From: Nesterenkonia populi
GTDB taxonomy: Bacteria > Actinomycetota > Actinomycetes > Actinomycetales > Micrococcaceae
Assembly (NCBI RefSeq): GCF_007994735.1
Contig: NZ_VOIL01000001.1
Coordinates: 744,001 to 808,000 of the forward strand
Length of the DNA: 64,000 nt
Direction: 5' to 3'
Of the stretch, positions 8,626 to 17,413 are shown piece by piece; position 1 is the stretch's first letter, and every line of letters begins with the position of its first letter. Below the pieces are notes generated by a model, which saw only the letters and a program-made list of their open reading frames with translations, did no database searches and was not told where the DNA came from. Made by a program: the position numbers and the translations under genes.

Positions 8626-9717
8626 ATGGCTCAGCCCGCACTTGAGCAGCCCCTGGCTGCGGTCGAGGTGCCCGCGGAGGCGCTCGCCTCAGCCAAGGAG
8701 AACGCCCTGGCCGTGGACCAGGGGGAGGCCTTCGCCCGCGAGATCTTTCCGGCTCTCGGACGGGCAGGTCAGCTGGACCTGGGCGCGCCCGCCAACACGG
8801 GAGGCCGGCTGCTGGACCAGGCTGCGGTCGTCGAGGCGCTCGCGGAGCGGTCGCTGGCCAGCGGCTTCGCACTCTGGGGCCACCGCATGGGCATCGAGTA
8901 CCTGGCGGCGGCCGACACCGAGTGGGCGCGCTCCGTCCTGCCGCGGCTGCGCACCGGCTCCGTGCCCGGAGTCTCGGGCATGGCCTCTGCCTTCAAGACC
9001 TTCGCCGGCGCGGGCACCCTGGACCTCAGCCTGGTGCGTGAGGGCGACGACCTCGTGATCAGCGGGCGCCTGCCCTGGGCCTCCAACCTCTACGAGGATG
9101 CCCTCGTCGTCTCCGCTGCCTGGGACAAGACCGAGGGCTCCGAAGACGCTGTTCCCACCATCGTCGCGTTCTGGCTCAGCAGCGACGGCGTGGAGGTCGG
9201 CAAGGATCTGGACCTGCTCGCGCTGCAGGGGACCGCCTCCACCTATGTGAAGGTTGAGGACCTGCGCATCCCTGAGGAGCAGGTCCTCTCCACGGACTTC
9301 TACGGATTCCTGGGCCGGTGCCGTCCCACGTTCGCCATCCTGCAGTCCGCCTTCTGCATGGGCCTGGCCACCGCCAGCTTCCGGATGGCGCGGGCCAACC
9401 TGCCCGGCCTCAACGAGGTCTTCTTCGATGAGTTCTGCCAGCTGAAGGACGAGCTGGAGGACGCCAAAGAGACCCTGCGAGGCTTTGCCCGCTCCGTGGG
9501 CACCGACAGCCCGGCGGAGCGCAAGGATGTGCTTCGGCTGCGTCTGAAAGCCGGGCAGCTGGCCGTCTCCCTGGCAGCGCTGGAGGGAAAGACCTCCGGC
9601 GGCAGAGGGTACGTGGTCACCTCTGACGCCAACCGCCGCCTGCGCGAGTCGCTGTTCCTTCCGGTGCAGTCGCCCTCAGAGGCTCAGCTGCGCTGGGAGA
9701 TCGCCAAGGGCCGCTGA
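8626..9717 (+). CDS. Acyl-CoA-dehydrogenase-like flavoprotein (SfnB/DszC-type)
   Basis: 363 residues from an ATG five bases after the osmC-like stop; an internal upstream start would fall inside osmC. The three-part acyl-CoA dehydrogenase plan can be followed: N-terminal helices with an SGFALWGHRMGIEYL segment, a central beta domain (VISGRLPWASNLYEDALVV), and a helical C-terminus ending RESLFLPVQSPSEAQLRWEI. It is short for the family (usually 380-400). Canonical acyl-CoA dehydrogenases carry a catalytic Glu that I cannot place here. Relatives beside sulfonate or nitrate-type importers include the FMN/FAD monooxygenase-like SfnB and DszC groups. Oxidation of the imported compound is a reasonable inference, not shown. 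Confidence 0.8.
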   Translation: MAQPALEQPLAAVEVPAEALASAKENALAVDQGEAFAREIFPALGRAGQLDLGAPANTGGRLLDQAAVVEALAERSLASGFALWGHRMGIEYLAAADTEWARSVLPRLRTGSVPGVSGMASAFKTFAGAGTLDLSLVREGDDLVISGRLPWASNLYEDALVVSAAWDKTEGSEDAVPTIVAFWLSSDGVEVGKDLDLLALQGTASTYVKVEDLRIPEEQVLSTDFYGFLGRCRPTFAILQSAFCMGLATASFRMARANLPGLNEVFFDEFCQLKDELEDAKETLRGFARSVGTDSPAERKDVLRLRLKAGQLAVSLAALEGKTSGGRGYVVTSDANRRLRESLFLPVQSPSEAQLRWEIAKGR

Positions 9718-9766
9718 GCTGGATCAATCATGCGGCGCTCAGCCGCTGCGGCTGCCGCAGGGCTTC

Positions 9767-11239
9767 TCAGCCTCGCTTGGCGTAGAGATGGCGGCGGCTG
9801 CTGTAGATCTCACGGAGGCCGAGGGTGGGCTCGGCGGTGAAGGTCTGCAGGGGGGAGACATTCCACGAGGGCGGCTGCTCGGCTCCGGAGAGCACCCAGG
9901 CTGCCTGCCGTGCGGCACCGTCGGCGACGTACTCGCCCGGCTCCGGCACCAGGATCTCGCGTCCGAAGACAGCAGGTGCGATCTGCTGGACCGCCGGGGA
10001 GCGGGCCGCCCCGCCGATGAGCTGGATCGAATTCACCGGGACGCCCAGCCTGGTCTGGGCCTCCAGGCCGTCGGCCAGCCCGCAGAGCAGGCCCTCCACG
10101 GCGGCGCGGGCCACGTCGGCCGGGTTCATCGATGTCAGCGACATGCCCACGAACGAGCCGGTGGCCTGCGGGAGGTTCGGGGTGCGCTCACCCTCCAGGT
10201 AGGGAATCATGGTCAGGCCGTTGGCGCCCGGGTTCGCTGAGAGCGCCAGCTGGGCGAACTGGTCGTGGTCGACGCCGAGCATCCGGGCCGTCCCGTCGAG
10301 CACCCGCGAGCCGTTCAGGGTGACGGCAAGCGGGAGGTGCTCCCCGGTCGCGGAGGCGAAGCCGTTGATCAGTCCTGTGGGGTCCTGGATCGGTTTCGGG
10401 GAGACTGCGGCGACCACTCCGGAGGTGCCGATGGAGATCGAGACGTCCCCGGTCCCCATATTGATGCCGAGGGAGGCGGCGGCGTTGTCCCCGGCTCCGG
10501 GGCCCAGCACCATCCCACCCCAGCCGCGGCTGGGGTCTCCGGCGCCGGCCGCCTCGTGGGGGCCCAGCACCCGCGGCAGGACGATCGCCCGGGCGGCGTC
10601 CTCGGTGACCCGCAGCGCCTGGGCGAGCAGATCGTAGCGGTACCGGCTGCGTGCGGTGTCCCAGTAGCCGGTGCCGGAGACCTCGGAACGGTCTGTGGCG
10701 AGATCCTCCAGGGCCTTCGAGCCGGAGAGCTTCCAGGTCAGCCAGTCGTGGGGGAGCGCGACGGCGGCGACCCTCTGCGCGTTCTGGGGCTCGGCATCAG
10801 CCAGCCAGCGCAGCTTGGTCACCGTCAGGGAGGCCACGGGCACCGAACCGGTGGCCTCAGCCCAGGCGGCGGCCCCGTTGATCAGGGCGTTGGCGGTGTC
10901 GGAGCCCTCCACCACGTGCCCGCGCTCAGCGATCAGGGCCTCAGCGGCGTCGGCGGAGCGGATGTCGTTCCACAGCAGAGCGTCGCGGATGACGCTGCCG
11001 TCAGCGTCGAGCGCCACCATGCCGTGCTGCTGGCCGCCCACCGACGCGGCGGCGACGTCGTCGAGCCCCCCGGCCTGCTCGATCGCTGCCAGCAGCGCGT
11101 CCCACCAGGCCTGAGGGCTCACCTCAGTGCCGTCGGGGTGCTTGGCGGAGCCCTGGCGCACCAGCGCGCCGGACTCGGCGTCGCGGATGACGACCTTGCA
11201 GGACTGGGTGGAGGAGTCGATGCCTGCGACCAGAGTCAT
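9767..11239 (-). CDS. xylB: Xylulokinase
   Basis: 490 residues. FGGY-family kinase that phosphorylates D-xylulose to xylulose 5-phosphate, feeding the pentose phosphate pathway. N-terminal phosphate-binding strand [15 protein letters not shown], then [14 protein letters not shown] and LLWNDIRS (the WxDxR/WNDxR substrate region); the C-terminal domain shows [17 protein letters not shown] and the adenosine-site [16 protein letters not shown]. Length is typical. It follows xylA by 17 bases on the same strand, so the two form an operon read from a promoter upstream of xylA. It converges with the acyl-CoA-dehydrogenase-like gene across a 49-bp spacer without a convincing terminator. Confidence 0.95.
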   Translation of the reverse strand: MTLVAGIDSSTQSCKVVIRDAESGALVRQGSAKHPDGTEVSPQAWWDALLAAIEQAGGLDDVAAASVGGQQHGMVALDADGSVIRDALLWNDIRSADAAEALIAERGHVVEGSDTANALINGAAAWAEATGSVPVASLTVTKLRWLADAEPQNAQRVAAVALPHDWLTWKLSGSKALEDLATDRSEVSGTGYWDTARSRYRYDLLAQALRVTEDAARAIVLPRVLGPHEAAGAGDPSRGWGGMVLGPGAGDNAAASLGINMGTGDVSISIGTSGVVAAVSPKPIQDPTGLINGFASATGEHLPLAVTLNGSRVLDGTARMLGVDHDQFAQLALSANPGANGLTMIPYLEGERTPNLPQATGSFVGMSLTSMNPADVARAAVEGLLCGLADGLEAQTRLGVPVNSIQLIGGAARSPAVQQIAPAVFGREILVPEPGEYVADGAARQAAWVLSGAEQPPSWNVSPLQTFTAEPTLGLREIYSSRRHLYAKRG

Positions 11240-11256
11240 GCGCTCAGCCTAGATGG

Positions 11257-12438
11257 TCAGCCCACCAGATGGCGCAGGGCCAGCTGGTTGAGCTTCACGA
11301 AGCCGAAGTTTCGCTCGGCCGCCTTCTCGGCGTCGAACTGCTCGTAGGCGGACTCGTCCGCCAGCAGGTCGGAGACGGATTCGCCGGCGGCCAGGGTGGG
11401 CTCGGCGAGCTCGTGGATGCCGGCTGCCTCGAACGCCTCCTGGACCTCCGGGTCCGCCCGGTAGGCCTTTGCCTTCTCGGCCAGCAGCGTGACCATCTCG
11501 ACGTTGGCGGCCGCGGAGTCCCAGATGCCCTGCAGGTAGTCGGTCCGGGAGGGCTTGTAGTCGAAGTGCAGCCAGCCGTCGTACGTGGGGCCGCCGTTGG
11601 GGAAGCCGTTGACGAGCAGGTCCACGGTGAAGAACGCTGAGATCAGGTCGCCGTGGCCGAAGACGAGGTCCTGGTCGTACTTGATGGAGCGCTGGCCGTT
11701 GAGGTCGATGTGGAACAGCTTGCCGGCCCACAGTGCCTGGGCGATGCCGTGGGTGAAGTTCAGGCCCGCCATCTGTTCGTGCCCGGTCTCCGGGTTCAGG
11801 CCGACGATGTCGCCGTTCTCCAGCTCGGCGATCAGGCCCAGGGCGTGGCCGATGGTCGGCAGGAAGATGTCGCCGCGGGGCTCGTTGGGCTTGGGCTCCA
11901 GCGCGATGCGCAGGTCGTAGCCCTTCTCCTTGATGTAGCCGGCGATGGTGTCGATGCCCTCGGCGTAGCGCTCGTGGGCGGCGTGGAGGTCCTTGGCGTT
12001 GTCATACTCGGAGCCCTCGCGTCCGCCCCACATCACGAAGGTCTCAGCGCCGAACTCGGCGGCGCGGTCCACGTTGCGCAGCAGCTTCCGCAGGCCGAAG
12101 CGGCGCACGGAGCGGTCATTGGAGGTCAGGCCGCCGTCCTTGAAGACAGGGTGGGAGAAGGTGTTCGTGGTGAGCATCTCCACCTTCAGGCCGACCTCAT
12201 CGGCGACCTGCTTGAACTTGGAGAAGTGCTTCTCCCGCGCGGCGTCGTCGGTGCCGAAGGGCGCCACGTCGTCGTCGTGGAAGGTCACGCCGGAGGCTCC
12301 GGCCTCTTTGAGCTTGGGGAGGTACTCCCAGGGCTCGAGCTCAGGGCGGGAGGCCTCGCCGAACTGATCGCGGGCGGTCCAGCCCACGGTCCACAGGCCG
12401 AAGGAGAACTTGTAGTCGGATGCTGGCGTCGTTGCCAT
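11257..12438 (-). CDS. xylA: Xylose isomerase
   Basis: 393 residues, the length of the compact actinobacterial (class I) enzymes. It interconverts D-xylose and D-xylulose with two divalent metals. Diagnostic pieces: [18 protein letters not shown] at the N-terminus, [13 protein letters not shown] with the catalytic His, [12 protein letters not shown] with metal-binding Glu and Lys, and [16 protein letters not shown] with Glu/His, then LFHIDLNGQ and QDLVFGHGD. The start at 12438 is preceded by GGAGGAACC. It is the first gene of xylAB and is divergent from the ROK repressor gene; a nested inverted repeat (12522-12539) lies in the shared spacer. Confidence 0.97.
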   Translation of the reverse strand: MATTPASDYKFSFGLWTVGWTARDQFGEASRPELEPWEYLPKLKEAGASGVTFHDDDVAPFGTDDAAREKHFSKFKQVADEVGLKVEMLTTNTFSHPVFKDGGLTSNDRSVRRFGLRKLLRNVDRAAEFGAETFVMWGGREGSEYDNAKDLHAAHERYAEGIDTIAGYIKEKGYDLRIALEPKPNEPRGDIFLPTIGHALGLIAELENGDIVGLNPETGHEQMAGLNFTHGIAQALWAGKLFHIDLNGQRSIKYDQDLVFGHGDLISAFFTVDLLVNGFPNGGPTYDGWLHFDYKPSRTDYLQGIWDSAAANVEMVTLLAEKAKAYRADPEVQEAFEAAGIHELAEPTLAAGESVSDLLADESAYEQFDAEKAAERNFGFVKLNQLALRHLVG

Positions 12439-12521
12439 CGGTTCCTCCGAGGGATCGTGTCAGGGATGTGGTGGGATCAGCGGGTGTCCGCGGTGCCGGG
12501 GTGTGATTGCCGACTCATTTT

Positions 12522-12539
12522 GTTTCTAGGTGAAACCTA
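12522..12539. promoter_or_regulatory. Nested inverted repeat, probable XylR operator
   Basis: Two dyads overlap: GTTTC (12522-12526) with GAAAC (12532-12536), and TAGGT (12527-12531) with ACCTA (12535-12539). The site lies in the spacer between divergent xylA and the ROK-type regulator gene. AT-rich palindromes with AAAC/GTTT arms are usual XylR targets, so xylose-relieved repression of both directions is the likely use. Confidence 0.6.
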
Positions 12540-12566
12540 AATGCTGCAGGAGCTAAGATCAAGTCC

Positions 12567-13985
12567 GTGATTCAGGGCACGGCGACCAGCGACGAGCCGC
12601 ACACGGCAGTGCGGGACGACACCGCTGCGCGCCCCGCCGCCGCGCCGGTTCCCGGCGAGCTTGCCCGACTGGGGCGGAGGTCCTTCTCCCGCGGGCTCGT
12701 CGCCGAGACCCAGGAGAGCGGCAAGAACGACTTTGCCCGCCCCCAGCGCCGCGACCGGCCCCGCAACGGCGAAGCGCTCCGCCCCGGCGCCCGCCAGGAG
12801 ACCCTCCGGGAGGCCAACCTGCTGGTCCTCACCGAAGAGATCTTCGCCGCCGCCGAGCCTCTCTCCCGGGCAGACCTCAGCATCCGCACCGGAATGACCC
12901 GCTCCACGGTCTCCCGTCTGGTGGACGAGCTGCTGGCCGCCGGGATCGTCCGCGAAGGATCCCCCGTCGTCGGGGGCGCCCGCGGCCGGCCCGCAGTGCC
13001 GCTGACCCCCGCCCGGAAGACCCTCGCGGGCCTCGGGGTGGAGGTCAACGTGAACTTCATGGCCGCCCGAGCCCTGGATCTCACCGGGGCGGTGCTGTCC
13101 GAGGAGATCATCGAAGGCGACTACCGCGACTCCGACCCCGCCCAGGTGCTGGGCAGCGCCGGCGCGCTCGCCGGCCGGGTCGCCGCCGCAGCCCAGCAAA
13201 CCGGCGCACGGGTGGTCGGCACCGTCGCAGCGATCCCCGGCCTGGTCGCCGGCGACGAACGCTCCCTGCTCTACGCCCCCAACCTTGGGTGGAAGTCCGT
13301 GGACGTCATCGACGCGTTCGGGGCAGGCTGGCCGGAGCGCCCGGGGTTCGCCCTCGTGGTCAATGAGGCCAAGCTCGCCGCGCTCGCCGTCGCCGAGGAG
13401 CTCACCGCCGAGGACCTCACTGAGCAGACCTTCATCTACCTCTCCGCCCAGGCTGGGATCGGCTCCGCGGTGGTGGTGGACGGGCTCGTCGACCCAGGCC
13501 CCCACGGCTGGGCCGGGGAGATCGGCCACCTCACCGTGGAGCCCTCCGGCCCCCAGTGCAGCTGCGGCTCCACCGGCTGCCTGGAGGTCTACGCCGGCAA
13601 GCACAGCCTGCTGCAGGCCGCCGGGCTCAGCCCCACGGGCACCGCTGAAGATCTCGTCTCACTGACCGAGGGCGACGACGACGCCGCAGCTCAGGCCCGC
13701 GCCGCCGTCGCCCAGGCGGGGGAAGCTCTCGGGGTTGCGCTCTCCGGGGCGGTGAACCTGGTGGACGTGCACGACGTCGTCCTCGGCGGCGAGTTCGCTC
13801 CGCTCACCGATCTGCTCCGCTCCTGCATCGAAGCTCAGCTGCGGCAGCGGGTCCTGGCCGCCGAGTTCTGCGAGTTCCGTGTCCGCGAATCCCGCAGCGG
13901 GCTCTCCCCCGCAGCCAGCGGCGGCGCCCTCCGTGCCCTCCGCGCTGTCATCGAAGCACCCCAGGACTGGGTGCCGGCCGCATAG
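12567..13985 (+). CDS. xylR: ROK-family transcriptional repressor, probable XylR
   Basis: 472 residues from a GTG at 12567. A winged helix at about residues 80-130 contains LSIRTGMTRSTVSRLVDELL. A ROK sugar-kinase-like domain follows, with the zinc/ROK signature CSCGSTGCLEVYAG near residue 335 and EIGHLTVEPSGPQC before it. ROK repressors of this kind control xylose genes in actinobacteria and Bacillus. The first 70-80 residues (rich in Pro, Arg, Gly) precede the DNA-binding domain and are longer than usual, so the true start could be internal. It is divergent from xylAB with a palindromic site in between. Confidence 0.88.
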   Translation: MIQGTATSDEPHTAVRDDTAARPAAAPVPGELARLGRRSFSRGLVAETQESGKNDFARPQRRDRPRNGEALRPGARQETLREANLLVLTEEIFAAAEPLSRADLSIRTGMTRSTVSRLVDELLAAGIVREGSPVVGGARGRPAVPLTPARKTLAGLGVEVNVNFMAARALDLTGAVLSEEIIEGDYRDSDPAQVLGSAGALAGRVAAAAQQTGARVVGTVAAIPGLVAGDERSLLYAPNLGWKSVDVIDAFGAGWPERPGFALVVNEAKLAALAVAEELTAEDLTEQTFIYLSAQAGIGSAVVVDGLVDPGPHGWAGEIGHLTVEPSGPQCSCGSTGCLEVYAGKHSLLQAAGLSPTGTAEDLVSLTEGDDDAAAQARAAVAQAGEALGVALSGAVNLVDVHDVVLGGEFAPLTDLLRSCIEAQLRQRVLAAEFCEFRVRESRSGLSPAASGGALRALRAVIEAPQDWVPAA

Positions 13986-14069
13986 GAGGCGGCACAGCAG
14001 GAAGGGTGCACTGGACTCGCCATGACGGGCACCCCTGGCGAGCCGTCCCGGAGCGGCTCTCCGGCCCTC

Positions 14070-15158
14070 TCACATGGGCAGACCGTGGGCCGCCGCCACT
14101 TCCCGGCTCCGCAGCACGCCGTGTGCGGTGCTGAGGCCGCTCGCCAGTCCGGGGTCGGTCTCGACGGCCTTTTCCCACCCGTGCTGGGCCAGCTTCAGCA
14201 CGTAGGGCAGGGTCGCGTTGGTCAGTGCGGCGGTAGAGGTCGCCGGAACGGCCCCCGGCATGTTGGTGACGCAGTACATCACCGCATCGCCGAGGGAGAA
14301 GGTCGGTGCATCGTGCGTGGTTCCGACGGAGCCTTCGAAGCAGCCGCCCTGGTCGATGGCCACGTCCACGAACACGGTCCCCGGCTTCGCGCTGCTGATC
14401 ATCTCCTTGGTGACCAGCTTGGGGGCTGCCGCGCCCGGGATGAGCACAGATCCGACCACGAGATCTGCGTCCGCAACCTGTTCTGCGATCTCGTAGGCAG
14501 TGGAGAGCCGGGTCTGGATCGCTCCGCGGTACCGTGCATCAAGCTCCCGGAGCCGGGAGGGGGAGATGTCGAGCACCGTCACCTCAGCCCCGAGCCCCTG
14601 GGCGACCCGGGCTGCGTTCTCCCCGGCGACGCCTCCGCCGATGACCACAGCTTTTCCAGGCGCGGTACCGGGGGCCCCGGAGAGCAGGATGCCCCGTCCG
14701 CCGGCGGCAGCTTTGAGGTGCGCTGCTCCCTCGAGAGCGGCAAGCCTGCCGGCGACTTCGCTCATGGGGGTCAGCAGCGGCAGCAGTCCGTTCTGGTCCC
14801 GCACGGTCTCGTAGGCGATAGAGGTGGTCTCAGCGTCCAGCAGCGCTGAGGTCAGGGGCTTGTCAGCGGCCAGGTGGAGGTACGTGAAGAGCAGCAGTCC
14901 AGGACGCAGGAATCCGTACTCCTCCCGGACCGGCTCCTTCACCTTCAGCACCATGTCCGCCGCCCACGCCTGTTCCGCTGAGGGGACGATGTCCGCCCCG
15001 GCTGCCGCGTAGTCCTCGTCTGCGCAGCCGGACGCTCTGCCGGCCTCAGACTGCACGACGACTTCGTGCCCGCTCCTCCTCAGCGCGTCAACGCCAGCCG
15101 GAGTCAGCCCCACACGGTATTCGTGGTTCTTCACCTCTGCCGGAATCCCTACTCGCAT
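14070..15158 (-). CDS. ald: Alanine dehydrogenase
   Basis: 362 residues from the ATG at 15158, selected over 15170 because GGAG lies seven bases upstream. NAD-dependent interconversion of L-alanine with pyruvate and ammonium. Features: MRVGIPAEVKNHEYRVGLTP at the start, substrate-binding Lys in VLKVKEPVREEY, catalytic His in LFTYLHLAADK, the Rossmann loop VVIGGGVAGENAARVAQGLG, and MPGAVPATST near the C-terminus. Slightly shorter than the usual 371 residues. It diverges from an Lrp/AsnC-type regulator gene (15294), the standard arrangement for AldR-controlled ald. Confidence 0.95.
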   Translation of the reverse strand: MRVGIPAEVKNHEYRVGLTPAGVDALRRSGHEVVVQSEAGRASGCADEDYAAAGADIVPSAEQAWAADMVLKVKEPVREEYGFLRPGLLLFTYLHLAADKPLTSALLDAETTSIAYETVRDQNGLLPLLTPMSEVAGRLAALEGAAHLKAAAGGRGILLSGAPGTAPGKAVVIGGGVAGENAARVAQGLGAEVTVLDISPSRLRELDARYRGAIQTRLSTAYEIAEQVADADLVVGSVLIPGAAAPKLVTKEMISSAKPGTVFVDVAIDQGGCFEGSVGTTHDAPTFSLGDAVMYCVTNMPGAVPATSTAALTNATLPYVLKLAQHGWEKAVETDPGLASGLSTAHGVLRSREVAAAHGLPM

Positions 15159-15201
15159 CAGTATCTCCAAACAATCGACGATAAGACCCTCTAATCATGG
15201 T

Positions 15202-15248
15202 TGATAGTCCAGCCGAATGGTGGGTCAGCAGAATAATCTGCGCTATCA
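15202..15248. promoter_or_regulatory. ald/Lrp intergenic control region with TGATAG/CTATCA inverted pair
   Basis: The 135-bp spacer between ald and the Lrp-type gene is more AT-rich than its surroundings. It has TGATAG at 15202-15207 and its inverse CTATCA at 15243-15248, with further TGAT/ATCA elements nearby. Lrp-type proteins bind several degenerate sites over such spacers. The individual sites are my inference. Confidence 0.35.
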
Positions 15249-15293
15249 TCACTAAAATTTCGTTGATCGTCCTGAACGAGGAGTGTGTAAGCT

Positions 15294-15779
15294 TTGCCGG
15301 CCGCTGATCATGAGCCGATGCTGGACCTCACAGACCGTCGGATCCTGGAGGAGCTCAACTCCAATGCGCGCATCCCGAACGCAGAGCTTGCTCGAAAGGT
15401 AGGGCTGTCTCCCAGCGCGTGCTCAGCCCGCGTGCGTGCGCTGAAGGACAGGGGCATCATCTCCCGCTTCACGCTCGACGTGGACCCCCGCGTGCTGGGC
15501 TATCACCTTCAGGCGCTCGTCAGCGTTCGTCTCCGGCCGGGCGCACGGCATCTCATGGAGCAGATGTCAGAGGAGCTGAGGGAGCACCCAGAAGTCACCC
15601 AGCTTTTCATCCTGGGAGGCACGGAGGACTTCCTGATCCACGTGCAGGTGCGCGACGCCGAGCATGTCAGGACATTCGTCATCGAGCGGCTCTCGTCCAA
15701 CCCTGCCGTTGCTCTCACAGAGACGAACCTCGTCTTTGAGCACCACACGGCGCGGGCCGGGCTGCCGTTCATGGACTAG
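15294..15779 (+). CDS. Lrp/AsnC-family regulator, probable AldR
   Basis: 161 residues from a TTG at 15294 with GAGGAG ten bases upstream; an ATG at 15318 is an alternative. The N-terminal helix-turn-helix is DLTDRRILEELNSNARIPN then ELARKVGLSPSACSARVRAL. The C-terminal RAM domain follows from about residue 75 (VSVRLRPGARHLMEQM) and holds the effector-type glycine region LFILGGTEDFLIHVQV. These proteins form octamers and sense amino acids. The divergent neighbour is alanine dehydrogenase, so alanine-responsive control of ald is expected, as for AldR in mycobacteria. Confidence 0.9.
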   Translation: MPAADHEPMLDLTDRRILEELNSNARIPNAELARKVGLSPSACSARVRALKDRGIISRFTLDVDPRVLGYHLQALVSVRLRPGARHLMEQMSEELREHPEVTQLFILGGTEDFLIHVQVRDAEHVRTFVIERLSSNPAVALTETNLVFEHHTARAGLPFMD

Positions 15780-15888
15780 GAGCGCCAGCCCGGCGAGGCA
15801 TGCCGTATGAGCCGGACGCAGAGAGCGGCCGGCCGTGGTCGTGAATGCTTCGCCCGGCTCTCGCCCGTGAAGGGCTGACGCCCGGCGG

Positions 15889-17283
15889 TCAGGTCAGCTG
15901 GAACTCCAGGGCGAAGTTGTTGAGAAGCCCGGGGAGGTTTCCGGGCTCGAGGTCGTGGCTGGTCAGGGACACGTCCTTCGCGCTGATGATCTCGGCGAGG
16001 AAGCTGCTGGTCAGCAGCAGCACCAAGTGACGGCCGGGGCAGATTCCGGTGCCCCCGGAGAACGGCAGCAGCGGCCAGTCGTCCCGGGTGCGGGGCTCCT
16101 CCCAGATCTCGGGAGAGAAGCTGTGGGCGAAGTCGAGGTTGCGGTCGTCGCGGTGGAAGAACGGGGCGAAGATGAGCACGGTGGTGCCCGCGGGCATCAC
16201 TCCGTGCTCGAACTCGACCTCCTGGGTGGTTTCCCGCAGGATCATCGGCGTCGTCGCCCACAGGCGCAGAGACTCCAGGACCGAGCCGCGCAGCTGCTGG
16301 AGCATCGGAGCGGTCTCGTCGCCCTCTGCGGCGATCTGCTTGCGGGCCTTGGCCATCTCCTGCGGATGCTCGGCGAGCAGGGCGAGGGCGCGTGCGGTGG
16401 CCATGCCTGCGGGGTCGAACGCGAAGAGCCACTGCGGGATCTGTTCGGCCGGCTGGTCCTCGGAGCCGAAGTCCATGTCCCGCATGAAGGCGGCGATGCT
16501 TCCGGGCTCACCCTTGTCCAGGGCGGCGTGGAGCTGGTCCAGCAGGTCCTGCCGGCCTGACTTGTCCACCGGCTTGAGGAATGCCCAGTTGCCGTCGGCG
16601 CGCAGCTTCTCGATGAGCTCGGTGAGCTGCTTGTCGTCCCGGTAGGAGTCCCCGAGGACCACCCGGCGGACCACCCGGAACCAGGCGTCGAGGAGGTCCA
16701 TGTACTTCAGGGTGCCGCCCTGGGCGTCGACGTCCCGCAGCAGAGCCTCCGCCTCTTCGCGGACGGCAGGCATGAAGGTCTCGGCCATCCGGTGGATGGG
16801 ATGGTTGTTGTCGAGGGCGGACTCATTCATGCGGCGGCGCTGGGTGCGCTCCTCGTCGTGAGAGATGAGGGCGACCTTGGGCTCGAAGTGCTTCAGGGCG
16901 TGCCGTTTGAGGGTTTCGGCGGGGGCGAAGGGCTCGGGCGAGGCGTCGAGGATGCGGTGGACATGCTCAGGGTCGAGCACTGTGGCCATGTTCTTGGGCA
17001 GGGAGAGCATGAGGGGGCCGGAGCCGTAGCGGCCAGCGATGGTCTGCATGCGTCTGACGGCCCGGGCCTCGAAGCCGGTGCGCTCCACGAGGCCGACCAC
17101 TTTGGGGCGGCGGATGATGGGGCCCTTGGCGATCATGGGCAGTTCGACGTCCCGGAGGATCTGGAGGGTCTCCAGGGGGTTGGCTCGGGGCAGCGGGTTC
17201 TGCCGGGCATCGGGCTCCGCGGAGAAGACGGATTCCACACGGCGGCGTGCGGGCGGGGCTTTGTCGGGAAGAGGCTCAGACAT
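15889..17283 (-). CDS. Cytochrome P450
   Basis: 464 residues from the ATG at 17283 (GGAG ten bases upstream). The heme-binding loop PFSGGTGICPGRHL has the full FxxGxxxCxGR pattern, and the K-helix ExxR is ESLRLW. The I-helix reads FAFDPAGMATARALALLAEH, where the usual acid-threonine pair (AGxD/ET) is AG-M-A-T, so the acid normally used in O2 activation is missing. The substrate is unknown. No ferredoxin or reductase gene is adjacent. It is divergent from the CstA-family carrier and convergent with the Lrp-type gene. Confidence 0.92.
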   Translation of the reverse strand: MSEPLPDKAPPARRRVESVFSAEPDARQNPLPRANPLETLQILRDVELPMIAKGPIIRRPKVVGLVERTGFEARAVRRMQTIAGRYGSGPLMLSLPKNMATVLDPEHVHRILDASPEPFAPAETLKRHALKHFEPKVALISHDEERTQRRRMNESALDNNHPIHRMAETFMPAVREEAEALLRDVDAQGGTLKYMDLLDAWFRVVRRVVLGDSYRDDKQLTELIEKLRADGNWAFLKPVDKSGRQDLLDQLHAALDKGEPGSIAAFMRDMDFGSEDQPAEQIPQWLFAFDPAGMATARALALLAEHPQEMAKARKQIAAEGDETAPMLQQLRGSVLESLRLWATTPMILRETTQEVEFEHGVMPAGTTVLIFAPFFHRDDRNLDFAHSFSPEIWEEPRTRDDWPLLPFSGGTGICPGRHLVLLLTSSFLAEIISAKDVSLTSHDLEPGNLPGLLNNFALEFQLT

Positions 17284-17366
17284 GAGGGTGCAGCTCCGTT
17301 GTCGCTGGGGTGCGGATGCCCTCCCCAGGCAACCAAGCTGACCTGAGCGTTCGCTGGTACTATGAT

Positions 17367-17390
17367 CTGCGCCACAGTAAGCTGCGTCAC
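17367..17390. promoter_or_regulatory. Direct repeats between P450 and CstA-family genes
   Basis: CTGCGCCAC (17367-17375) and CTGCGTCAC (17382-17390) recur with a 15-bp period in the 130-bp spacer between divergent genes. The spacer also holds TACT/AGTA arms. The repeats may be a binding site; the protein is unknown. Confidence 0.35.
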
Positions 17391-17413
17391 ATTTTAGTCG
17401 AGGAGCGCTCACC

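Noticed and set aside
14016..14042. CTCGCCA/TGGCGAG hairpin between the ROK gene and ald as a terminator
   Set aside because: Only seven pairs and no T-run on either strand; not strong enough to call.
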